From positions 186,001-250,000 of the forward strand of contig NZ_BMNW01000002.1 in NCBI RefSeq assembly GCF_014646755.1: a DNA stretch of 64,000 nt, read 5' to 3'. Made by a program: the position numbers and the translations under genes. Source of the stretch: Pseudomonas asuensis (lineage in GTDB: Bacteria; Pseudomonadota; Gammaproteobacteria; Pseudomonadales; Pseudomonadaceae). Positions 42,179 to 50,095 of the stretch are shown here, piece by piece. How positions within the stretch are numbered: the stretch's first letter is position 1; each line of letters begins with the position of its first letter. The notes under the pieces were generated by a model. It did no database searches. It worked only from the letters and a program-made list of their open reading frames with translations, and was not told where the DNA came from.

Positions 42179-43618
42179 TTACTCGTGTAAGCCTTTTGCC
42201 ATAGATGCAGTCAGCGCTGGCCTGCACTGGGCACCGGAGGGAAAGCGCAAGGTAAAACAGATACGCTGATCCTCCCTCTGCTCAACATGTGCACTGCCAC
42301 CGTGCAGGCGCATGATGGCCGCTACAATCGCAAGCCCAAGCCCATTGGACTCAGACCCATACCGGGCCGCATCGCCACGGTAGAAGCGATCGAACAGGCG
42401 GTCCAACTGCCGTGGCTCTAAACGCGGACAGCAGTTTTCAACCTGAATCCATTGCTCCTGCCCTTGTTGCTGGGTGCGAATATAGATATCGGAGCCTGCA
42501 TCAGCGTAACGAATGGCATTGGCAACCAGATTACTCAATGCGCGGCGTACCATCAGCGGGTCAGCCTGTAGCATCCCACTCCCCTCGATAACCAACCGCA
42601 GTTCACGCTCCTCGGCAAGCCCCTCGAAGTAATCCGCTACGCGTTGCAATTCGTCTTCAAGAATCAGGGCTTTGTAATCCAGTACTGCCTGGGCATCATC
42701 GGCGCGGGCCAGAAAGAGAATACTTTCCACCATCCGAGAGATACGCTCCAGCTCCTCCAGGTTCGATGCAAGTACACTTTGATATTCATCCACGCTCCGG
42801 GGCTGTTGCAGCGTGACCTGGCAAATGCCCATCAGCGAACCGATAGGCGTGCGAATCTCATGGGCAAGGTCCGCCGAGAATTGCACAAGACGTTGATACC
42901 CATCGGCCAGGCGGTCCAGCATACCGTTAAAGGCCGTGGTGAGCTGATCCAGCTCCTTGGGGGTATTGGCTGGATCGAGGCGGCTACTCAGTCGAGCAGG
43001 TGTAATGGTAGCCGCATGGGCAGCCATGTCTTTGATAGGCATCAATCCTCGGCGCAGCAACAGGTAGCCCAGTACGGCCGTCAACGCAAAAGCCAGCAAC
43101 ACCGCACCCATGATGCGCTCACGGAACGCATCGAGTATGGCCATTTCCCTTATCAGCAAATGAGCTGCCACTACCCTGACGGATGTTTCACCCAATTGAA
43201 CCTCGGCGGCGGCCACGCGCAGAGGAATATTGCCCGGCGCAACGCCACTGCGAAGATCGTCCAGCTTCAGCGACTCATTACTGCCTACACTCGGCACATC
43301 AGGCAGTTCAGCGCGCCGGGGATTGACCGTTACAAGAGGTTGGCCCTGTTGGCTGATGATGAAGACGTCATCCTCGTTGCCCAACATGTTTTCGAACAAC
43401 TGTGGATTACGCTGCAAATCCCTCAGATTCAGGTCGTACCTGAGCAGCTTACGAAAGTGATCGACCCGCCCGAGCACTGCATAATCGCTACGCTCCAATA
43501 GCGTGTGCTTCAACGAGCCGTACAGATAAAAGCCTGCGCCCCCTACGGTGAGCATAGCCACAATAGCAAAGGCCAGAGTCGCCCTGAGCGTTAGGGATGG
43601 CTGTCTTCGGGTGCGCAT
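42179..43618 (-). CDS. Sensor histidine kinase, heavy-metal/HprS type
   Basis: A 479-residue membrane sensor kinase with two transmembrane segments (about 12-32 and 168-188) around a periplasmic sensing domain, then HAMP, HisKA with His in [13 protein letters not shown] (about 255) and HATPase_c ([20 protein letters not shown]). The architecture is that of the heavy-metal sensor family (CusS, CopS, IrlS, HprS). Its start overlaps the end of the regulator gene by 28 bases. The nearby molybdoprotein module suggests an oxidative-stress role like HprS, but copper or silver sensing is equally possible by family. Confidence 0.9.
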   Translation of the reverse strand: MRTRRQPSLTLRATLAFAIVAMLTVGGAGFYLYGSLKHTLLERSDYAVLGRVDHFRKLLRYDLNLRDLQRNPQLFENMLGNEDDVFIISQQGQPLVTVNPRRAELPDVPSVGSNESLKLDDLRSGVAPGNIPLRVAAAEVQLGETSVRVVAAHLLIREMAILDAFRERIMGAVLLAFALTAVLGYLLLRRGLMPIKDMAAHAATITPARLSSRLDPANTPKELDQLTTAFNGMLDRLADGYQRLVQFSADLAHEIRTPIGSLMGICQVTLQQPRSVDEYQSVLASNLEELERISRMVESILFLARADDAQAVLDYKALILEDELQRVADYFEGLAEERELRLVIEGSGMLQADPLMVRRALSNLVANAIRYADAGSDIYIRTQQQGQEQWIQVENCCPRLEPRQLDRLFDRFYRGDAARYGSESNGLGLAIVAAIMRLHGGSAHVEQREDQRICFTLRFPSGAQCRPALTASMAKGLHE

Positions 43619-44286
43619 GGCCGAACCTCACAGACGTAGCCAATGCCGCGTACCGTATGAATAAGTTTGATGGAATAGGCCTGATCGATTTTATTCCGCA
43701 GCCGCTTGATGGCCACATCCACCACATTGGTATCACTGTCAAAGTTCATGTCCCACACCTCTGACGCAATCAACGTACGAGACAGAACCTCACCTTCACG
43801 CCGCAGTAACAGATGCAGCAGTGCAAATTCCTTGTTGGTCAACGTAATGACCTGCTGCTGACGTGTGACACGGCGCCTGAGCAAGTCGAGCTCCAGGTCC
43901 GCCAGATGGTAATGGTCAACTTCTCGCACAACACCGCGCCTAAGCAAGGTGCGAATACGCAGCACCAGCTCGGTAAACGAAAACGGCTTGACCAGATAAT
44001 CGTCAGCGCCCAATTCAAGCCCACGGATACGGTCTTGCACCTGATCCCGTGCCGTCAGGAACAAGACGGGTACGTCGTGTTTCTTGCGCAGCACTTCCAT
44101 AATCTGCCAGCCATCGATGCCGGGCAGCATGACGTCGAGAATGATCAGGTCATAGTGCTGTTCGAGCGCCATGTGCAGACCGTCTGCACCGTGCTGGGCC
44201 CAGTCCACGGCATAGCCCGACTCACCCAACCCTTTCTTCAGGTACTCGCCGGTTTTTGTATCGTCTTCAATCAGTAATAGGTGCAC
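43591..44286 (-). CDS. OmpR-type response regulator, CusR/HprR type
   Basis: A 231-residue response regulator with a receiver domain (MLLIEDD-type start HLLLIEDD, phospho-Asp in [10 protein letters not shown] at about 51, Lys in [11 protein letters not shown]) and a winged-helix DNA-binding domain ending [15 protein letters not shown]. The likely start is GTG at 44286, preceded by AGGAGA 7 bases upstream; this gives the normal family N-terminus, while the longer frame does not. It forms a two-gene operon with the kinase and is divergent from the periplasmic/cytochrome/molybdoprotein genes, whose promoter region has a matching dyad. Confidence 0.92.
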   Translation of the reverse strand: MHLLLIEDDTKTGEYLKKGLGESGYAVDWAQHGADGLHMALEQHYDLIILDVMLPGIDGWQIMEVLRKKHDVPVLFLTARDQVQDRIRGLELGADDYLVKPFSFTELVLRIRTLLRRGVVREVDHYHLADLELDLLRRRVTRQQQVITLTNKEFALLHLLLRREGEVLSRTLIASEVWDMNFDSDTNVVDVAIKRLRNKIDQAYSIKLIHTVRGIGYVCEVRPCAPEDSHP

Positions 44287-44337
44287 AGATGCTCTCCTGC
44301 GATCCGTCGATTCTAACGAGCACGGCGACAACGGTGG

Positions 44338-44353
44338 ATTACATTTTTGTCAT
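44338..44353. promoter_or_regulatory. HprR/CusR-like operator
   Basis: ATTACA-TTTT-TGTCAT is an inverted repeat with one mismatch and resembles the CATTACAAAATTGTAATG box of HprR/CusR-type regulators. It lies in the 139-base region between the regulator gene and the gene starting at 44426. Confidence 0.5.
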
Positions 44354-44425
44354 TCCCCTGTCATCTTCATGACCCCTTCCCTGCGCGAGCATGGCTCCTG
44401 CAACCTCTCTCAGAAGGATTCGCCC

Positions 44426-45049
44426 ATGACCAAGAATCTGTTATCCACTGCCCTAGGTACCTTGTTGCTGAGCAGCACGCTGCTTGCCCATGCCGCCACG
44501 CCCGCCGGCGCCGCCATGCCTACCGTCAAGCCGGTTCGCGGAACGGTAGATGCCGTTCAATCCAATATGCTGAATCTCACCACCCGCAATGGCCAACACC
44601 TGTCGGTTGCGCTGACTGACAAGACATCCTATCGCCTGGTCTCCCCAGCCAAGCTGGACGCTATCGAGCCCAACAGCTTTGTGGGCTCTGCTGCCATTCC
44701 ACAACCAGACGGCAGCCTTAAGGCATTGGAAGTCACCGTGTTCGAAGCGAGCCTGCGCGGTACAGGCGAGGGGCACTATGGATGGGAAAATGCCGATGGC
44801 TCCGCTGGCACTATGACCAATGGCACTGTTGGCGAACTTAAAAACGCCAATGGCCGTACGCTGACGGTTCAATACAAGGGCGGCGAAAAGCAGCTACACG
44901 TGCCTGAGGATGTGCCTATCGCTTATGTCGAGCCCGGTAAAGTAGATGAGCTAAAGCCCGGCACCAAGATCGTGTTGTTTCCTGATGCTGATGGCAAGAC
45001 TGCCAAAGGTGTTGCGATCGGTAAAGACGGCTACACCCCGCCCATGTAA
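44426..45049 (+). CDS. Periplasmic DUF5666-like protein
   Basis: A 207-residue exported protein with a signal peptide (KNLLSTALGTLLLSSTLLAH, cleavage near AHAATP). The mature part looks like two short beta-barrel repeats: VRGTVDAVQSNMLNLTTRNG and a later TVGELKNANGRTLTVQYKG show the same pattern, typical of DUF5666/OB-like domains, which are thought to bind metal or small ligands. The ATG at 44426 has AGAAGGA upstream. It is the first gene of a three-gene unit with the cytochrome and molybdoprotein. Confidence 0.7.
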   Translation: MTKNLLSTALGTLLLSSTLLAHAATPAGAAMPTVKPVRGTVDAVQSNMLNLTTRNGQHLSVALTDKTSYRLVSPAKLDAIEPNSFVGSAAIPQPDGSLKALEVTVFEASLRGTGEGHYGWENADGSAGTMTNGTVGELKNANGRTLTVQYKGGEKQLHVPEDVPIAYVEPGKVDELKPGTKIVLFPDADGKTAKGVAIGKDGYTPPM

Positions 45050-45102
45050 TCCATCCGGGGCGCATGCTGTCGGTGCGCCTGTTTCTCTCAGGAGATTACC
45101 TC

Positions 45103-45726
45103 ATGCCCTATCCAACTACCGAGCAGCGGCTGGTGCATGCCTGGCCGATACGCCTGACTCACTGGATCAATGCGCTTGCCATGCCCTGCATGTTCTTGAG
45201 TGGATGGGGCATTTACAACGCCTCTCCTCTGTTCGGGTTTACCTTTCCAGCCTGGGCTACTTTGGGCGGCTGGCTGGGTGGCTCCATTGCCTGGCATTTC
45301 GCGGTTATGTGGGTCTTGGCAATCAATGGTGCCCTCTATGTGCTGTACAGCCTCGCCAGCCGACATTTTCGTCGGGACTTGTTGCCCATAGGCGTCCAGG
45401 CCTTTCGCCAGGACCTTACGGATGCGCTACGCTTTCGATTAACCCATCGACTGGGTACGTATAACGCCGTACAGCGGCTGATGTACTGGTTCGTCCTGGT
45501 CATGGGCGTTCTGGTCGTACTGTCGGGTCTTGCAATCTGGAAACCCGTACAGTTGCAGGCCCTGGCCACTCTGTTCGGCGGGTTTGACCGGGCACGCTAT
45601 GTCCACTTTCTTGCTATGGCTGGAATCGGCGGTTTTGTAATTGTCCACCTTGCCCTCGTCATGCTTGTCCCTCGTACCTTTCTTCCGATGATTACCGGTC
45701 GGGCCAAGGGGGCAGATCATGAGTGA
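45103..45726 (+). CDS. Cytochrome b (b561-like) membrane subunit
   Basis: A 207-residue inner-membrane protein with four or five helices and several candidate heme histidines (for example H12 and H20 in LVHAWPIRLTHWINAL, further His in helices near residues 66 and 171). It matches the cytochrome b/b6-type domain that feeds quinol electrons to periplasmic oxidoreductases, the job MsrQ does for MsrP. CAGGAGA precedes the ATG at 45103. It overlaps the molybdoprotein gene by 8 bases, so the two are probably made in fixed ratio and work together. Confidence 0.85.
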   Translation: MPYPTTEQRLVHAWPIRLTHWINALAMPCMFLSGWGIYNASPLFGFTFPAWATLGGWLGGSIAWHFAVMWVLAINGALYVLYSLASRHFRRDLLPIGVQAFRQDLTDALRFRLTHRLGTYNAVQRLMYWFVLVMGVLVVLSGLAIWKPVQLQALATLFGGFDRARYVHFLAMAGIGGFVIVHLALVMLVPRTFLPMITGRAKGADHE

Positions 45727-46477
45727 ACGCAAAACTAGAATTCACCTTGAGCCAGCGCAGCGTACGCAATTGGTTAACCTGCAGCGGCGACTGTTCCTGC
45801 GCTCTGGTCTTACCGTCGGTGCCATGGCCATGCTGACTGGCTGCAATCTGCAGGATGGCGATCAGGTGGACAAGGTGCTGTGGGCCCTGTCCCGTTGGAA
45901 TGATCGGGTACAGGCATGGTTATTTGGCGGCCAGCGTCTGGCGCCAGTCTATCAGGAAGACCAGATCACTCATCCCTTTCCGTTCAACGCCTTTTACCCT
46001 GAATACAACGTTCCTGATGTAGACCTGAGCGATTATCGGCTTGAGGTCTCGGGGCTCGTGCAAAAAAAGCAGCCCTGGACGCTGGAAGCGCTACGGCGAC
46101 TTCCCCAGCGCAGCGATATTACCCGGCTGATCTGTATCGAAGGCTGGAGCGCCATTGGTCAGTGGGGTGGCGTACCGCTCAAGACCTTTCTCGAACACAT
46201 CGGTGCTGACACCACGGCAAAGTACGTTGCCTTCAAGTGTGCCGACCGCTATTACTCCAGCATTGACATGGCTACCGCCCTTCACCCACAAACCCTTCTG
46301 GCACTGGACTTTGGCAAGACACCGTTGCCGCCCGAGTACGGTTACCCGCTTCGCCTGCGTGTACCCACCAAGCTGGGCTTCAAGAATCCCAAGCATATTG
46401 GCGAGCTGTTTGTAACCAATCAGTATCAAGGGGGATACTGGGAGGATCAGGGATACAATTGGTTCAGCGGTATTTGA
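45719..46477 (+). CDS. Sulfite-oxidase-fold molybdoprotein, probable Tat lipoprotein
   Basis: A 252-residue molybdopterin-binding protein of the SUOX/MsrP fold. The molybdenum-ligating cysteine is Cys139 in RLICIEGWSAIGQW; GVPLKTFLEHI and the C-terminal KLGFKNPKHIGEL region are family-typical. The N-terminus combines a twin-arginine motif (RRLFLRSG at 23-30) with a lipobox (LTGC, Cys42), so export by Tat and lipid anchoring are predicted. That differs from MsrP, which is a soluble periplasmic protein of about 330 residues. Its partner is the cytochrome b gene it overlaps. Substrate could be methionine sulfoxide or another S-/N-oxide. Confidence 0.84.
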   Translation: MSERKTRIHLEPAQRTQLVNLQRRLFLRSGLTVGAMAMLTGCNLQDGDQVDKVLWALSRWNDRVQAWLFGGQRLAPVYQEDQITHPFPFNAFYPEYNVPDVDLSDYRLEVSGLVQKKQPWTLEALRRLPQRSDITRLICIEGWSAIGQWGGVPLKTFLEHIGADTTAKYVAFKCADRYYSSIDMATALHPQTLLALDFGKTPLPPEYGYPLRLRVPTKLGFKNPKHIGELFVTNQYQGGYWEDQGYNWFSGI

Positions 46478-46825
46478 AAGACCGCATTTTGCCCTTATAT
46501 TAAGAACCAGCCATACGATGCGTACCCGTATTTGCCTTTGCGCCGGTACGCCTCTTTTCAGCGTCATGCTGCGCTTGTACGGGTTAACGCCCTTATTCCT
46601 AGAACAATCCCAATACCGCCTAGGCTGGCATCGACCAGGTCTGAACCTGTCGTACATCGACGGCCCGACTCAAGTATCGGACAGTCGTGCCGTCATAGAG
46701 CATACGGGCATCGCGCTTTCAGACTTGATAAATCAATCATGCCACCCCTTTTAAACAGGGCGCACCATTATTGCTGAAAAGACCGGCCGGGTTGTATTTG
46801 TCCATGTCTTTTCAAGGGTTATGTA
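46478..46825. other. Gene-free stretch
   Basis: About 350 bases with no supported gene. Small frames at 46518-46777 lack ribosome binding sites and family features. An interrupted dyad GACCAGGT / ACCTGTC lies at about 46639-46657. No terminator with a T-run was found after the molybdoprotein gene. Confidence 0.35.
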
Positions 46826-47101
46826 ATGCACAATCTGTTGACTTCAAAAAACGCACGATACTATGGCCTTGCGCTTGTCTTCTTGTTTTGCGGCACGCTG
46901 GCACTATCAGGCCTGCTGGGTTTCTTTGACCCCTTCAAGACCCATCACCTGGTGTTAAGCAGCACAGACAACCGCAACGAAATCATTATCTGGTCGCTAC
47001 GCAAAGTATCCTGGTTCCTGTTCATGGCCGTATCGTTCAGCGGATCATTGCTGTTCCTGGATGCGGCAGTTACCCCAGCTACAGCCGCCTCTGACGATTA
47101 A
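46826..47101 (+). CDS. Small hypothetical membrane protein
   Basis: A 91-residue protein with two hydrophobic segments (about 14-34 and 61-80), so likely an inner-membrane hairpin protein with short basic N-terminus. I do not recognise a family. AAGGG lies about 8 bases before the ATG. Its stop codon ends one base before the stop of the convergent metallophosphoesterase gene, leaving no space for a separate terminator. Confidence 0.65.
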   Translation: MHNLLTSKNARYYGLALVFLFCGTLALSGLLGFFDPFKTHHLVLSSTDNRNEIIIWSLRKVSWFLFMAVSFSGSLLFLDAAVTPATAASDD

Positions 47102-48226
47102 TCAGCGATGTGAGGCAATCAAGCGAATACGGGTAATTTCCGAGGGCGCTCCAAAGCGAATGGGCGGCCCCCAGTAACCTGTACCTCGGCTGATATAGAC
47201 ACATAACTTTCCTAGTCGATGAATACCGGCCACCCAGGGCTGCTGGAAACGCACAAAATGCATCCAGGGCCAGAACTGGCCGCCATGAGTATGCCCGGAT
47301 AACTGCACATCGAAACCGGCCTCAGCCGCCAGTTTTGCTGAACGCGGCTGGTGAGCCAGGAGAATTCTGGGCACGCTATCAGGGGCTCCCCGAATCGCAG
47401 CGTGCGGATCGCTCTTGTGCTGCGGCACAAACATCCCGGCGGAATAGTCTGTAATCCCTGCCAGCACCAATTCAGCATCGTTATGAGAAATAACCACGTG
47501 CTCGTTAAGCAATACCCTAAGCCCCATAGTCTTCAGATGCTCTACCCACTCCAGCGCGCCTGAATAATATTCGTGGTTACCCGTTACAACATAGACACCG
47601 TAACGGCCCTTCAGCCCCGCCAGTGGCTGAATGTGCTCAGCCAACTGCCTAACAGAGCCGTCGACCAGATCACCCGTTACCGCTACGACATCCGCTTCAA
47701 GGCTGTTAACACGCCCAACAATGCCAGCAATATATGGCCGATGAATCGTAGGGCCTACATGAATATCGCTAATCTGGACAATCGTGAACCCCTCAAGGGC
47801 TGCCGGCAGGTTTTCGACGGGAAGTTCGACCTCAACGACTTTTGCAATTCGCCGTGCATTGAAGACACCCAACACGGTAAACAGCAGTACAAGGCCAATC
47901 ACAGCCTCTGCCGAACGCTCGATAACGGCATCAGACAAATTATCTGGAAATAGCATAAGCACAGCGATTACCACACCGCGCACTACGCTTAGCACTGCCA
48001 GGCTGGAGAAGATGCCCATAGCCAGTAGACCTGCCCATGCCAGCCAGGGCTTTTCAAGGCTGCGTGAGCGGAACCCCAATGGAACCAGATAGCAGGATAA
48101 CGCTAATAGAAGCCCGGCAAGCAGCCGTCCAAATCCATTAAGCGGCAGATAAGGAATCAGCGTCACGCCGACATAAACATGTAGCAAAATCAGAATGGCC
48201 GGCATTGTCCAGCGTGAACGAAACAT
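47102..48226 (-). CDS. Membrane-anchored metallophosphoesterase
   Basis: A 374-residue protein with four predicted N-terminal membrane helices (about 8-130) and a C-terminal calcineurin-like phosphoesterase domain. The metal-site motifs are ISDIHVG (about 151), GDLVDG (about 186), GNHEYY (about 218) and GHTHGGQ (about 315). It resembles the YkuE/YaeI group that cleaves phosphodiesters, including lipids such as UDP-diacylglucosamine, near the membrane. No clear operon partner. Its end abuts the convergent small membrane protein gene. Confidence 0.87.
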   Translation of the reverse strand: MFRSRWTMPAILILLHVYVGVTLIPYLPLNGFGRLLAGLLLALSCYLVPLGFRSRSLEKPWLAWAGLLAMGIFSSLAVLSVVRGVVIAVLMLFPDNLSDAVIERSAEAVIGLVLLFTVLGVFNARRIAKVVEVELPVENLPAALEGFTIVQISDIHVGPTIHRPYIAGIVGRVNSLEADVVAVTGDLVDGSVRQLAEHIQPLAGLKGRYGVYVVTGNHEYYSGALEWVEHLKTMGLRVLLNEHVVISHNDAELVLAGITDYSAGMFVPQHKSDPHAAIRGAPDSVPRILLAHQPRSAKLAAEAGFDVQLSGHTHGGQFWPWMHFVRFQQPWVAGIHRLGKLCVYISRGTGYWGPPIRFGAPSEITRIRLIASHR

Positions 48227-48449
48227 TCAAAGGTCCTGTTCTAGAGCACTTAAGGAAGACCGCAACGTGCCTGAAACATAACCGCCTCATACATCCTCCG
48301 CCAGCAAAAGCCGCTGATCCTGGACATTTACGGTCACGCTTAACATTGCAGCTGTCGTCATGTTTATCAGAGCTACACCTATCTTTAATAGAACCTATGC
48401 CGTTCATGTTGTTCTTTATCCAAGGCTTCAAACCCTCAGGAGACAGGCA

Positions 48450-49193
48450 ATGAGCAATAACATCGAAGGCAAGATCGTTGTAATTACCGGCGCCAGTAGC
48501 GGACTGGGTGAAGCAACGGCACGACAGTTAAGCCAGATGGGTGCAACCGTAGTTCTAGGGGCGCGACGTCTGGATCGTATCCAAACGCTGGCAGATGAAA
48601 TCAACGGCAGCGGTGGCAAGGCGCTTGCTGTAAAAACCGACGTCACTGACAGCGTACAGGTCAAGGCATTGGTTGAGAAAGCCATAGAGACCTATGGCCG
48701 TGTTGACACTCTCCTGAACAACGCCGGTCTCATGCCGCACTCTCCACTAGAGCGGTTAAAGATAGAAGATTGGGACCGCATGATCGATGTCAACGTCAAG
48801 GGCGTGCTTTATGGGATTGCCGCTGTGCTACCCCATATGTCCGAACGCAAGTCCGGTCACATCATCAACGTCTCCTCGGTAGCCGGACACAAGGTACGCG
48901 CCGGCAGCACGGTTTACTCTGCTACCAAGCATGCTGTCCGCATTATTTCCGAAGGGCTACGCCAGGAAGTGAAGCCCTATAACATCCGCACCACTATCAT
49001 TTCACCCGGTGCCGTTGCTACAGAACTACCAGACAGTATCACCGAGCAGGACGTCGCTGAAAATGTTCGCAAGTTCTACGAGATTGCGATTCCGGCCGAC
49101 TCCTTTGCCCGTGCAGTCGTCTATGCCATGAGCCAGCCGGACGATGTAGACATCAACGAGATTCTCTTCCGCCCTACGCTACAGGATTATTAA
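48450..49193 (+). CDS. Short-chain dehydrogenase, SDR (YdfG-like)
   Basis: A 247-residue classical SDR. The NAD(P) loop [11 protein letters not shown] is at about 14-24, NNAG at about 91, and the catalytic Ser with Tyr-x3-Lys as VYSATKHAV (about 155-163). Pattern and length resemble the COG4221 group that reduces small carbonyl compounds or 3-hydroxy acids. The ATG at 48450 follows AGGAGACAGG; the frame extends upstream without a better start. A strong hairpin follows the stop. Confidence 0.86.
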   Translation: MSNNIEGKIVVITGASSGLGEATARQLSQMGATVVLGARRLDRIQTLADEINGSGGKALAVKTDVTDSVQVKALVEKAIETYGRVDTLLNNAGLMPHSPLERLKIEDWDRMIDVNVKGVLYGIAAVLPHMSERKSGHIINVSSVAGHKVRAGSTVYSATKHAVRIISEGLRQEVKPYNIRTTIISPGAVATELPDSITEQDVAENVRKFYEIAIPADSFARAVVYAMSQPDDVDINEILFRPTLQDY

Positions 49194-49205
49194 CGGTCCT
49201 CCTCT

Positions 49206-49231
49206 ACAGAGCCTTGGCTACAAGGCTCTGT
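49206..49231. terminator. Hairpin after the SDR gene
   Basis: ACAGAGCCTTG (49206-49216) and CAAGGCTCTGT (49221-49231) form a perfect 11-bp stem with a 4-base loop, 12 bases after the SDR stop. No T-run, but stem strength and position suggest termination. Confidence 0.65.
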
Positions 49232-49257
49232 ATCTATCGGCTCTCCAGTCAGTTTTT

Positions 49258-49285
49258 TTGACGTGCCGCCAAGCTGTGCCACAAT
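49258..49285 (+). promoter_or_regulatory. Candidate sigma-70 promoter of the molybdoenzyme genes
   Basis: TTGACG (49258-49263), a 16-base spacer and CACAAT (49280-49285) give a fair sigma-70 match about 110 bases before the Fe-S gene. No other evidence. Confidence 0.35.
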
Positions 49286-49394
49286 TTCCACCTTTACCGT
49301 ATACACCCTGAATGAGGCTGCCCGCCTCGTCTACCTCAGACGATGCGCTTGTGCGGCACATGAACCACTCATAAACAAAATCAGAAGGTTTGGT

Positions 49395-50060
49395 ATGGAG
49401 GACGTCTCCCCCCAATGGCGCATGGCGATCGATCTAGAGCGCTGTATCGGTTGTCATGCCTGCTCTGTTGCCTGCAAGGTCGAAAACCAAGTGGAGCTTG
49501 GGTATTTCAGAACCAAGGTCTATTACCATGACCAGGGCGACTTTCCCCGCACACAGCGCAGCTTTCTTCCCGCTTTATGCATGCAGTGCGCTGATGCGCC
49601 CTGTATTAAGGCTTGCCCTACTCACTCCATTGAAAAAAGCAAGGATGGCATTGTGCGGATCAATGTCGACACCTGTGATACCTGGGGCACCTGCGTCACC
49701 GCTTGCCCATACGGCGCCTTGCACATTGATCCGGTCCAATTGATCGCAGACAAGTGCGATTTCTGCAGCCACCGCCTTGAGCAGGCGATGCAGCCAGCCT
49801 GTGTTGAGGCCTGTCCCACCGGCGTACTGGTATTTGGCGACCTTACCGATGCTGAAAGCCCTGTCTCCCGCCTCTATCAGAAGCGCGGCGCCGAGCTGAC
49901 CAGCCTCAAACCTGAACAGGGTACCCAGCCACAAGTGCTGTACCGCGGCCTGGATCACGTTGCGCCTCGTACCATCGAGACCAAGCTGCCGCACGGACGT
50001 AATCACGACCCTCACTCCTACGAGATCGATACCTGGGCTGAACTCGGCACTCGTGCCTGA
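49395..50060 (+). CDS. Fe-S electron-transfer subunit of a molybdoenzyme
   Basis: A 221-residue four-cluster ferredoxin subunit. Sets of Cys ligands are at 17/20/23/27, 62/65/70/74, 94/100/104 and 121/124/136/140. In the third set the second cysteine is replaced by Trp97 (C-x2-W-x2-C-x3-C), the pattern that makes a [3Fe-4S] cluster in NarH-type subunits. It would carry electrons to or from the catalytic subunit encoded next, 35 bases on. AGAAGG lies upstream of the ATG at 49395. No signal peptide, so it would be exported with its Tat-tagged partner or stay cytoplasmic. Confidence 0.9.
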   Translation: MEDVSPQWRMAIDLERCIGCHACSVACKVENQVELGYFRTKVYYHDQGDFPRTQRSFLPALCMQCADAPCIKACPTHSIEKSKDGIVRINVDTCDTWGTCVTACPYGALHIDPVQLIADKCDFCSHRLEQAMQPACVEACPTGVLVFGDLTDAESPVSRLYQKRGAELTSLKPEQGTQPQVLYRGLDHVAPRTIETKLPHGRNHDPHSYEIDTWAELGTRA

Positions 50061-50095
50061 TCACCTCTACGTCCTGACTTTTTCGAGCATGAACC

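Noticed and set aside
42644-43501. 285-codon plus-strand frame opposite the histidine kinase
   Set aside because: The kinase frame has complete HisKA and HATPase motifs; the opposite frame has none.
46727-46738. Possible Anr/Fnr box TTGATAAATCAA
   Set aside because: Only two bases separate the half sites; the known box needs four.
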